NCBI GenBank assembly: GCA_030524055.1
Contig: JAUNHH010000007.1
Span: 1-64,000 of the forward strand
DNA length: 64,000 nucleotides
Reading direction: 5' to 3'
Source: Actinomycetaceae bacterium
Lineage (GTDB): Bacteria > Actinomycetota > Actinomycetes > Actinomycetales > Actinomycetaceae
Shown here: piece by piece, positions 1 through 7,087 of the stretch
Position numbering within the stretch: the first letter of the stretch is position 1
How the letters are laid out: each line of letters begins with the position of its first letter
Notes under the pieces: generated by a model
The model's input: the letters and a program-made list of their open reading frames with translations, nothing else
Database searches by the model: none
What the model was told of the DNA's origin: nothing
Made by a program: the position numbers and the translations under genes

Positions 1-521
1 GCATTGGACATGGCACGACCCATCAAAATGAGGATCTCATTTTCCCGAGGAGTTAACTCTTCCACCATCCCACGATCAGCTCTAGCTACTATGGGCTGGG
101 CCGCGGCGAAATGGTCAAGCAGACGCCGCGTCGTACTCGGCGCAACCACTGCGTCTCCGCGATAAATGTGCTCGATAGCCGCAGCAATATCGTCAACAGG
201 GGTATCTTTCAAAAGGAACCCACTGGCCCCTGCCTTTAAAGCCTCATAGGCATACTCATCTAAGTCAAAAGTGGTAAGGATCAGGACCTGCGGGGCATCC
301 GGCAGCGCGCGAATCTGGCGGGTCGCCTCTACCCCATTAAGGCGCGGCATCCGAATATCCATCAGCACCACATCAGCGTCAAGGCCTGCCAGCAACGCCA
401 CTGCAGTGTCGCCATCATCGGCTTCACCAACCACCTCGATTCCCGGTTTCGTAGAGAGCACCATCCGGAACCCCATGCGAATCATTTCTTGGTCATCCAC
501 AAGGACTACACGAATAGTCAT
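1..521 (-). CDS. LuxR/NarL-type response regulator (partial, C-terminus off the left edge)
   Basis: Cytoplasmic DNA-binding partner of the kinase encoded just upstream. The visible 173 residues carry a receiver domain with the acidic pair near the start (VVLVDDQE), the phospho-acceptor region VVLMDIRMPR, then the beginning of a LuxR helix-turn-helix (ELTPREnEIL) at the window edge. The ATG overlaps the kinase TGA in an ATGA junction, so the two are translationally coupled. By analogy with LanRK and related pairs it probably controls the ABC transporter genes upstream in the same operon. The C-terminal part of the helix-turn-helix is outside the window. Confidence 0.9.
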   Translation of the reverse strand, partial: MTIRVVLVDDQEMIRMGFRMVLSTKPGIEVVGEADDGDTAVALLAGLDADVVLMDIRMPRLNGVEATRQIRALPDAPQVLILTTFDLDEYAYEALKAGASGFLLKDTPVDDIAAAIEHIYRGDAVVAPSTTRRLLDHFAAAQPIVARADRGMVEELTPRENEILILMGRAMSN

Positions 522-1816
522 GGTGACTCTCCTTCCTGAGAATCGCGGGATTCTTCCTCCAGATCCCCGTGATCGTCCCATGGCAGGGTCACAAGTAAGT
601 CAAATCCACCAGAGGGCAGTGGACCCGCAGACAGCGTGCCGCCATGGGCATGGGCGCGCTCACGGATTCCAATCAGTCCATGGCCGGGGTTGTCTGTCGC
701 GGACTCAGCAGCCGCGGGCATGCGACCATTATCTGTCACACGAATAGTGATGACACGAGAAATAGCGCCGCTGTCACTCGCCTGCGCCCCGCTAACCTCA
801 ACGGAAATAGACACTTCAACACGTGAGGCACCAACAGCGTGCTTGCGGGCGTTAGTCAGGCCCTCTTGCACAATGCGATATACCGTTGCGCCCAGACTTG
901 GGGGAATAGCGCTAAGAGGGCCGGATTGGCGAAAGACGACGGGCAGCCCCGCTTCGCGTGACTGGGTAATGAGCGCCTCCACAGTGCTGATTCCCGGTAC
1001 GGGCACCGGAGGGGCTCCTTCATCGCTGCGCAGCACCCCGAGTAAACGCCGCGTTTCCAGCAGTGCTGACCGCCCCGTATCGCGCACCATCAGCATTGCT
1101 GCGCGAGATTGCTCGGGATCGTCCTCAAGTGTTGCGGCGGCGCCTTCAGACATCACCGTGACGACGCTCAACGAGTGAGCAATAATGTCGTGGATTTCCC
1201 GTGCAATTCGTGTGCGTTCCCGCGCTGCGGCAATCTGCGCATAGGCTTCCCGTTCATTTTCGAGCCTGCGTGCACGATCGCGTAATTCTTGCAGATACTG
1301 TCCACGAATTCGGGATAAAGTCCCCCACGTCCATACCCAGATGACAAGAAGAAGTAAAACGCCAAGTTCGCCAATACTTAAATGCGTGTCACTGAGGCGT
1401 GGCAGGGTTCCAACTAGCAACCATACGAGGGCGAGGCCCGCGCCCACAATGGAGGGAATAAGGGTGGATAAACGGGCTAATCGATAAATGGCGAAAAGGA
1501 AGAAGAGATTGGGAATAATAAGGGGTACGCCGCAGATAAGTTGTGCACATGAGGCAAGAAATATAACGGCAAATGCGCCACGCGGATAGCGGGTAGTGGC
1601 AATATGTGCCACGCAGAGGGTCGTGGAAATGGCGAGAAGAGCACATTGCTGAGGAGGTCGGGGATCGTAGACGGGTAGCAGCGGCAGGTTGTAAAGAAAA
1701 ACGGCGGTGGACAGGATGATATCCAGAGTGAGCCGGTGGCGACGTAGGAAGGAAATGGCCTCCATACCCAACCACTGTACCCATTGGTATTGACGAGGGC
1801 GGGGCGCGTTAATCAT
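518..1816 (-). CDS. NarL-family sensor histidine kinase
   Basis: Membrane sensor of 432 residues. About residues 30-165 contain several hydrophobic helices, followed by a coiled linker and a HisKA_3 dimerisation domain with REIHDIIAHSL, where the phospho-accepting His is about residue 209. A HATPase domain follows, with an N-box at QEGLTNARKHA and a glycine box near GHGLIGIRERA. There is no large extracellular domain, typical of intramembrane-sensing kinases paired with peptide-resistance ABC transporters. It starts in a TAATG junction with the permease gene upstream and ends in an ATGA overlap with the response regulator. The ligand cannot be read from the sequence. Confidence 0.9.
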   Translation of the reverse strand: MINAPRPRQYQWVQWLGMEAISFLRRHRLTLDIILSTAVFLYNLPLLPVYDPRPPQQCALLAISTTLCVAHIATTRYPRGAFAVIFLASCAQLICGVPLIIPNLFFLFAIYRLARLSTLIPSIVGAGLALVWLLVGTLPRLSDTHLSIGELGVLLLLVIWVWTWGTLSRIRGQYLQELRDRARRLENEREAYAQIAAARERTRIAREIHDIIAHSLSVVTVMSEGAAATLEDDPEQSRAAMLMVRDTGRSALLETRRLLGVLRSDEGAPPVPVPGISTVEALITQSREAGLPVVFRQSGPLSAIPPSLGATVYRIVQEGLTNARKHAVGASRVEVSISVEVSGAQASDSGAISRVITIRVTDNGRMPAAAESATDNPGHGLIGIRERAHAHGGTLSAGPLPSGGFDLLVTLPWDDHGDLEEESRDSQEGESP

Positions 1817-2580
1817 TATGCGCGAATGTCGCTGCGATTGAGTACTAGCGAGGTCCCTATTATCACTGCAATTGTGGAGGTGAGAGCGAGTATCACTACC
1901 CTAAAAGCTGAGCCTATATTCACAGTTTCCGTGGCGAAAACAGTGTTGTTCCCGAAAGTGAGCGTGCTACCCATTTGGGTAGCATGAGTGAGTGCCGCAT
2001 AAGGTAAATGTGACAATCCGGGGATATGCATCATTAGCGCCATTGTCGATGCGCCAGTAAAAACCAGTGCGAGAGCAATGGGAATGGCAAAGGAACGTAT
2101 GAGACAGGAAATAGTGGATTGAATTGCTGCCACAGGGAGGCAGGCAATAATAATGAGAAGACTTGCGGCAAAGTAACGAGCGGGAAGTATTCCTGGGAGA
2201 CCGTAGATTTTGCCCGCAATAATGACGGCAATAACGAAAACGATATGCATAACTGCGCCAAGAAGGGCGATGGTCACGGTTTTTGCCACAATAAGATAGG
2301 TGAGTGGAGTAGGCGTGCTGGCCAGGGCATTCCAATTCCCATTACGGTGTTCCACCCGCCAAACTAAAGAGGAAAGGATGGCAATACCAACAGAGAGGAT
2401 AGCCATCCCATAAAAGCCAATAGAGCGAATCCATAACGTGTCCCATCCGTTGGTAAATCCCTGCGCACTAATGCTAGTACTAGCTGTACCCGCCCACACC
2501 ATTATCGATGGTAATAGGAGGACAACTGCCCAACTCATAGAGCGTCGTAGTTTGATGAATTCTGACCCTAAAGTTCCCAT
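1816..2580 (-). CDS. ABC-2 type permease, lantibiotic-immunity (LanE/LanG-like) subunit
   Basis: Integral membrane protein of 254 residues with about six hydrophobic segments. The N-terminal stretch FIKLRRSMSWAVVLLLPSIM and the VEHRNGNWN motif after the second helix recall MutE/EpiE/LanG-type permeases, which expel or exclude lantibiotics from the membrane. It is the second of two paralogous permeases in an ATPase-permease-permease-kinase-regulator operon, 2 bp from the preceding permease. No lantibiotic precursor or modification gene is visible, so it is more likely protection against other producers' peptides than self-immunity. Confidence 0.8.
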   Translation of the reverse strand: MGTLGSEFIKLRRSMSWAVVLLLPSIMVWAGTASTSISAQGFTNGWDTLWIRSIGFYGMAILSVGIAILSSLVWRVEHRNGNWNALASTPTPLTYLIVAKTVTIALLGAVMHIVFVIAVIIAGKIYGLPGILPARYFAASLLIIIACLPVAAIQSTISCLIRSFAIPIALALVFTGASTMALMMHIPGLSHLPYAALTHATQMGSTLTFGNNTVFATETVNIGSAFRVVILALTSTIAVIIGTSLVLNRSDIRA

Positions 2581-2582
2581 GA

Positions 2583-3338
2583 CTAACTCTCCTGCTGGTC
2601 AAAATAGTGTGTAATGACAAGGAAAATAATGCTGCTAACTAGTGCCAATATAGCCACGCTGAGATAGGGAAGATCGAAATACTCTAGCGAGGTCACGCTG
2701 ATATAGTCGGCGGCTTTTGTTAAGGAAAAATATCCCCAAGGAAGGAGATGGCGTAACCAGAGTGGCAGAATCGAAGCGAAATAGGAGATAAAAACACCAA
2801 TGACTCCCACCCCTATGCAAATAATCTGATTTTCTATTCGCGCTGAAAGAAGGATATGAAAAGCCAAGAGGATGAGAATAATAATGAGTAAACTAAGAAT
2901 GTAGCCCGCCCAGCGATGCACGGGTATAGGCGTAGAAATATCTAGAGTGAGGCCAAAAATAATGACTGTCGCTCCCCACATTATTGTGGTAACAGCGATG
3001 GGTAGTCCGAGTGCAATAAATTTGGCACGGCATAGAAGACCAGGGGTCACACCTGAGCTAGAAGAGAAAAGCCAACCACCACTGGAGTGTTCAATTTCTA
3101 CCTGCCGGCTAGCAATAACAGCAAGGAGAATGGGTGCAATCAGGATCACCGCTGTTTCTAGTGAGGCAAATAGGAGTTTCCATGCGTCATCACTGCCATT
3201 ATGTGCCGCCTGAGAAATACCGGAGCCGAGGCTATAAAAGATCACCATTGCCACTACCCCGCCATAAAAGAGCGGCAGAATAATAGCGAGTTTCAAGTGG
3301 CGCATTTTTGCGAATTCATTTGCGAGTGCTGTCCACAT
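2583..3338 (-). CDS. ABC-2 type permease, lantibiotic-immunity (LanE-like) subunit
   Basis: Integral membrane protein of 251 residues with about six hydrophobic helices. It starts with a short cytoplasmic head (LANEFAKMRHLK) and has the VEIEHSSGGWLFSS motif after the second membrane segment, matching the E(H/N)xxGxW motif of the paralogous downstream permease. The pair is expected to form the membrane channel of a LanFEG-type transporter with the ATPase encoded immediately upstream. There are no untranslated bases between the ATPase stop and this start, indicating tight coupling. Substrate specificity is unknown. Confidence 0.8.
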   Translation of the reverse strand: MWTALANEFAKMRHLKLAIILPLFYGGVVAMVIFYSLGSGISQAAHNGSDDAWKLLFASLETAVILIAPILLAVIASRQVEIEHSSGGWLFSSSSGVTPGLLCRAKFIALGLPIAVTTIMWGATVIIFGLTLDISTPIPVHRWAGYILSLLIIILILLAFHILLSARIENQIICIGVGVIGVFISYFASILPLWLRHLLPWGYFSLTKAADYISVTSLEYFDLPYLSVAILALVSSIIFLVITHYFDQQES

Positions 3339-4247
3339 TTACAGGCCACCTCCTTGGGTGAGCCGCATAAAGGCGTCTTCTAGTGTCTGTTGCTCCCGCT
3401 GGACCTCGTATAGATCAATACCGTGGGAAACCAAGTATTTAACGAGTTCAGCTGTTGAAGGGTCGTCAATATCGGAGACTTTCACCAGCTGCTCGTTGAC
3501 TAAAGTCGAGCGATAGCTTCCACTGATCAGCTGTTGTGCCTGCACGGGGTAGGCGCAACGAATGAGAATATCGGGGGTGGTGGCAGCAAAAAGATCGTCC
3601 CGGCTCCCTTGGAAAATCATGGCACCACCCGCGACTATGCCCAGGACAGTGGCGACCTGATCAATTTCTCCAAGAAGATGAGAGGAGACCATTACTGTCA
3701 CCCCCTGGCGTGCGAGATGGGCAAGGAGCCCGCGCATTTCTTCGATTCCAGCAGGGTCAAGTCCATTAGTAGGCTCATCCAAAATCAGAAGCTGAGGTTC
3801 GCGGGCAAGAGCCATTGCAATCCCTAAACGTTGTTTCATCCCCAGGGAGTAATTTCGGACCTTCTTATCTAAGTGGGCCTCCAGGCGGACAGTGCGGATT
3901 GCGTGGAGGACTTGGTTGTTATTTAACGCCAGCATCCTCTGCACAATGCGCATATTTTCTGCGCCTGTGAGATGACCGTAGCCGGGAGGGGATTCGATCA
4001 GGGAACCGATATGGGCTAAAAGATGGCGCCTAGATTGGCGATTCATGACTTCACCCATAATGCTGACCTGGCCGCTGGTTGGGCGGATGAGGGAGAGGAG
4101 CATTTTCATTGTGGTGGATTTGCCCGACCCATTAGGGCCGAGGAATCCATAAATGCTCCCTGTTGGAATACGCAGATTCAGATTGCGAACAACAGTGCGT
4201 TCGCCGTATTGCTTCGAGAGATTCTCGGTACTGACAATAAAAGACAT
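3339..4247 (-). CDS. ABC transporter ATP-binding protein, LanF/BcrA-like
   Basis: Cytoplasmic ATPase of 302 residues. Walker A is GPNGSGKST at about residues 37-45, the signature is YSLGMKQRL, Walker B is LLILDEPTNG, and the switch His lies in VSSHLL. The long C-terminal extension after the nucleotide-binding fold is typical of BcrA/LanF-type ATPases that serve ABC-2 permeases. It is the first gene of the five-gene immunity operon (4247 down to position 1). The start is the ATG at 4247, after which the family-typical IVSTENLSKQYG begins. It energises export or exclusion of a peptide antibiotic by inference from family and context. Confidence 0.85.
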   Translation of the reverse strand: MSFIVSTENLSKQYGERTVVRNLNLRIPTGSIYGFLGPNGSGKSTTMKMLLSLIRPTSGQVSIMGEVMNRQSRRHLLAHIGSLIESPPGYGHLTGAENMRIVQRMLALNNNQVLHAIRTVRLEAHLDKKVRNYSLGMKQRLGIAMALAREPQLLILDEPTNGLDPAGIEEMRGLLAHLARQGVTVMVSSHLLGEIDQVATVLGIVAGGAMIFQGSRDDLFAATTPDILIRCAYPVQAQQLISGSYRSTLVNEQLVKVSDIDDPSTAELVKYLVSHGIDLYEVQREQQTLEDAFMRLTQGGGL

Positions 4248-4358
4248 GTCTCCAGCGTCGCTGGAATCTGGCCGGCAATCGCCTGCCGTCAGATCTATTT
4301 TTCAGCTATATCTCTGGAGGTAGATACATGCAAAGGCGCGCAAATGCACCCCGCCCCA

Positions 4359-4370
4359 CCCCGCCCTCGT
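4359..4370 (-). repeat. 12-bp dispersed motif ACGAGGGCGGGG (exact copy)
   Basis: Exact copy in the gap between the immunity operon and the alpha/beta hydrolase gene. It is the only exact copy in the first 17.9 kb. Confidence 0.9.
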
Positions 4371-4384
4371 CCGTGGATTCCCTT

Positions 4385-5308
4385 TTACTTTTTACCCGCA
4401 ACCCGCGCGCCACCGATAAACTCTTCAATCGCGTCCCGCACTTCACCTTCATGCCCAGCAAGGAGGTGGCCGCCCTCTTCGAAAATCTGCATGTCTGCGC
4501 GAGGAAAGCGTTTGAACGCAGCGATTGCTCGTTCACAGGGCGCCACCTTGTCGTCTTTCGCCTGAATAATCAATACCGGGCACTCCAGAGTTTCTACTGG
4601 ATAGGCCGCGAAATTCCGCGCCATATCGGGGTTATTCACGCTCGCATCAAGAATGGCACCCGCCCGGCGTTGCCCCACAGGCATCATCGTCACCAGCGTC
4701 TTGGCAGGCATCCCCATAGCAATGGGGAAAAAGGGGCTAAGAAGGAACATCGCACAATCGTTGCACAACCACGAGGGCGGACCTTGGTACTCGGCATAAC
4801 GCGCTGGATTTTCAACCCACGGCATTGCGGAGGAGAACAAAATGACGCCGCGAGTTCGCGAAGGATGGTCCAAAGCAAAACGGAGCGTCGCCGTGCCGCC
4901 AGCAGACGTGCCCAAAATGTACGCCGAATCCACGCCAAGGTAGTCCAGAAGTTCACAAATATGCGTGGCCTGTTGTTGAGGAGAGCCAGACCCGGAAATC
5001 GGAGTGCCCGGATACCCGAATCGGGATGGTGCAAGAATCCGACAGTGTGGAACAAAAGTCCGACCAATATCCAGTGCCTGGTCATAACCCCCAAACATCC
5101 CATGCAGGACAAGCAAAGGTGGGCCATCAGGATTACCACCCTCAATAAAGGTCATGGGTCCGGAGGGTAGATCCACTGTTTGTGCGGGGTACAGTGCCAA
5201 GCGTTGTCTACCGGCCTCTACCGCGCGTTGGCAGCGGGAAACTGCGGCGGCAGCAAGCGTACCGCCAAGGGCCAGAGCGGCGGCAACGGTGAGGTGGCGG
5301 GGAAGCAT
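4385..5308 (-). CDS. alpha/beta-fold hydrolase with N-terminal membrane anchor
   Basis: Serine hydrolase of about 307 residues. The open frame runs to 5584, but family-like sequence begins only at the ATG at 5308. It opens with a hydrophobic segment (about residues 6-23) that should anchor it or act as an uncleaved signal. The nucleophile elbow GTSAGG places the catalytic Ser at about 135. The oxyanion HGMFGG motif is near residue 69, an Asp candidate is in QAKDDKVAP, and the His is in EEGGHLLAGH close to the C-terminus. The natural ester or other substrate is not evident. It stands alone, with the immunity operon downstream on the same strand. Confidence 0.75.
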   Translation of the reverse strand: MLPRHLTVAAALALGGTLAAAAVSRCQRAVEAGRQRLALYPAQTVDLPSGPMTFIEGGNPDGPPLLVLHGMFGGYDQALDIGRTFVPHCRILAPSRFGYPGTPISGSGSPQQQATHICELLDYLGVDSAYILGTSAGGTATLRFALDHPSRTRGVILFSSAMPWVENPARYAEYQGPPSWLCNDCAMFLLSPFFPIAMGMPAKTLVTMMPVGQRRAGAILDASVNNPDMARNFAAYPVETLECPVLIIQAKDDKVAPCERAIAAFKRFPRADMQIFEEGGHLLAGHEGEVRDAIEEFIGGARVAGKK

Positions 5309-5651
5309 TATGAGTGAAGCCTTTCGGATCTCAGGGCTGGGTGCGCGTGGTGGGCCGGATACGTGCGCACTGCTTCCGATATGCCGTGGCAAAAGACGGC
5401 ATTGCTCCCCTCCTGGTGACGTTTTTCGCACGGTATCACTGTTTTTCGCGGTGGAGTAGTCCAGTGGGCGCCGCGCCTGCTGCCCAGCTGCTCCTGCTGT
5501 GCACCGGGTGGGCAAAGGGCGACATTTGTGCCCGAAAATTGGTTCATTTGTCGCCCTTTGCACGTGTGGTGTCATGATGACCATGTCTGATCCTGGCTGA
5601 GGGATGCCATTCAGAAGCTGCCTTCACTTCCACGGTGGGGTAAGCCGAAAC

Positions 5652-5756
5652 TTAAGGACAAAGATATACCTTTAGGGACCAATCTATACATGTATAACAT
5701 GGGGTCTTTGTCCCTAAGTGTATGGATTTGTCCTTAACGTTCTGTTTGGTCCCTCA
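5652..5756. promoter_or_regulatory. Five-site cluster (consensus TTAGGGACMAA), copy A
   Basis: Five 11-bp sites: TTAAGGACAAA at 5652, TTAGGGACCAA at 5672, then three in reverse orientation, TTTGTCCCTAA at 5707, TTTGTCCTTAA at 5727 and TTGGTCCCTCA at 5746. Start-to-start spacing is 20, 35, 20 and 19 bp, close to whole helical turns. The same sites in the same order and spacing recur at 14593-14698. It lies about 140 bp upstream of the small YdeI-like gene promoter. Most likely a multi-site operator; the binding protein is unknown. Confidence 0.6.
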
Positions 5757-5896
5757 TAGGAGGAATGGCTGCGACAACCAGGCGCATTTTTCTACCCGCA
5801 CAGGCACAAAGGATGATCTTGATATGAGCAGCTTTAATGGACCACCATTACATGGCCACTGAACAGTGGCTGAACGCCCCTGGTGGGCGAGCGTGC

Positions 5897-5924
5897 TTGA
5901 CGCGTCACATTTTACTGTTAGATT
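5897..5924 (+). promoter_or_regulatory. Sigma-70-like promoter giving a probably leaderless mRNA
   Basis: TTGACG at 5897-5902 and TAGATT at 5919-5924 are separated by 16 bp. The ATG of the small gene begins at 5930, only 5 bases past the -10 box, and there is no Shine-Dalgarno sequence. Both point to a leaderless transcript. Confidence 0.6.
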
Positions 5925-5929
5925 ACCGT

Positions 5930-6133
5930 ATGGCTAAATCAAATGAAGAACATACGCTGATACCGCCCAAGCCCATTCAGGAAGCCCTTGATGCTGATCC
6001 TGCTGTGCGTGCTGCCTGGGAGAAGCTCCCCTACAGTCATCAGAGAGAATGGGCCAAGGCCGTTGACGATGCGAAGAAAGATGAAACCAAACAACGGAGG
6101 GTAGATCAGATGGTGGAAAAGCTACTTTCGTAG
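5930..6133 (+). CDS. YdeI/OmpD-associated-like small protein
   Basis: A 67-residue soluble protein. IPPKPIQEALDADPAVRAAW followed by LPYSHQREWAKAVDDAK and a basic helix with TKQRRVDQM matches the C-terminal domain of the YdeI/OmdA family, sometimes named bacteriocin-protection domain. Family proteins are often about 200 residues, so this is a stand-alone C-terminal domain. The open frame extends upstream to 5837, but the ATG at 5930 is preferred because a good promoter sits just upstream and family similarity begins there. The cellular role of the family is poorly understood. Confidence 0.7.
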   Translation: MAKSNEEHTLIPPKPIQEALDADPAVRAAWEKLPYSHQREWAKAVDDAKKDETKQRRVDQMVEKLLS

Positions 6134-6335
6134 TCCAAAAGCCCTGAGAAGACCCTTCCCAATGCCAGGAATCATCTGGAAAAGTCTCCACATTTTGTGA
6201 CCCAGCGTAATCTGAGTCTGCGGCGCGGAAACTGCCGCCCGTCCTGGGGCGATCTGTGCCCCGGCCTCGTCAACTGGGAAATCACGCGAAAAGATAGCGT
6301 CATTCTGCGAGTTAAAGGGGCACAACTGCCTGCCA

Positions 6336-7079
6336 TCAGACGCCGTGGTTGCGTAGAGCGTGGGTCACCTGACTGAGCCGCGCATCGGCGTGGTCGCGGG
6401 AATAGCAGCCGAGAACAAGGTCCTCCTCCACTGCTCCATCCACGAGAACAATGACGCGGTCAGCGCGCGCGGCCACATGAGTATCGTGTGTGACCATGAC
6501 AATTGTGGCCCCACTTGCGTGAATATCCCCGAGAAGATCGAGAATCTGCGCTGCAGTTTGCGAGTTGAGCGCTCCCGTTGGCTCATCCGCAAAAATAATT
6601 CTGGGGTCATTAATTAATGCGCGACAAATGCCCGCGCGTTGAAGTTGTCCGCCGGACACTTCGGTAATGCTGTTATCGGCAATCGCACTAATTCCCATGC
6701 CTTCCATAAGGCTGCGTCCGCGTTTTTCTATTTCAGAACGAGGGCGGAGCCCGGCCATATATCCGGGGAGGATAATATTGTCCAGAATATTCAAGGTGGG
6801 CATGAGGTGTGCCTGCTGAAAAACAAAGCCAAATCGCGTTAAACGTAAGGCAGCGAGTTCTTTTTCTGAGAGGACAGAAATGTCAGCGTTATCGAGGAAA
6901 ACTGAGCCGTTTGTGGGACGATCCATGCCGGATAGGCAGTGCAATAGTGTTGATTTTCCAGAGCCTGAGGGCCCCATAATGGCAACGAATTGACCTTCAC
7001 TAATATCGAGGGTGAGATTCTCTAAAACGGAGGTGGAATTGTAGGATTTGGATAGGTCACGGGTGTAAAGAATAGACAT
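6336..7079 (-). CDS. ABC transporter ATP-binding protein, MacB/LolD-like
   Basis: Cytoplasmic ATPase of 247 residues. Walker A is GPSGSGKST at about residues 36-44, the signature is VSGGQLQRAG, Walker B is [11 protein letters not shown], and the switch region is MVTHD. These features and the short length place it with the LolD/MacB/FtsE-type ATPases that power FtsX-like permeases. It is the last gene of the TetR-MFS-permease-ATPase operon, 8 bp after the large FtsX-family permease. The pair should use ATP to move or expel a peptide or lipophilic compound by mechanotransmission. The ligand is unknown. Confidence 0.9.
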   Translation of the reverse strand: MSILYTRDLSKSYNSTSVLENLTLDISEGQFVAIMGPSGSGKSTLLHCLSGMDRPTNGSVFLDNADISVLSEKELAALRLTRFGFVFQQAHLMPTLNILDNIILPGYMAGLRPRSEIEKRGRSLMEGMGISAIADNSITEVSGGQLQRAGICRALINDPRIIFADEPTGALNSQTAAQILDLLGDIHASGATIVMVTHDTHVAARADRVIVLVDGAVEEDLVLGCYSRDHADARLSQVTHALRNHGV

Positions 7080-7087
7080 GAATGCTC

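Noticed and set aside
5652-5756. Reading the five-site cluster as an RNA hairpin
   Set aside because: In copy A site 1 pairs with 4 and site 2 with 5, but these pairings are not kept in copy B, so DNA binding is favoured.
6122-6325. 67-codon minus-strand frame ending in a cationic, amphipathic-looking tail downstream of the ABC operon
   Set aside because: Starts with TTG without a ribosome site, overlaps the YdeI-like gene and has no visible homology; the peptide look is probably chance.
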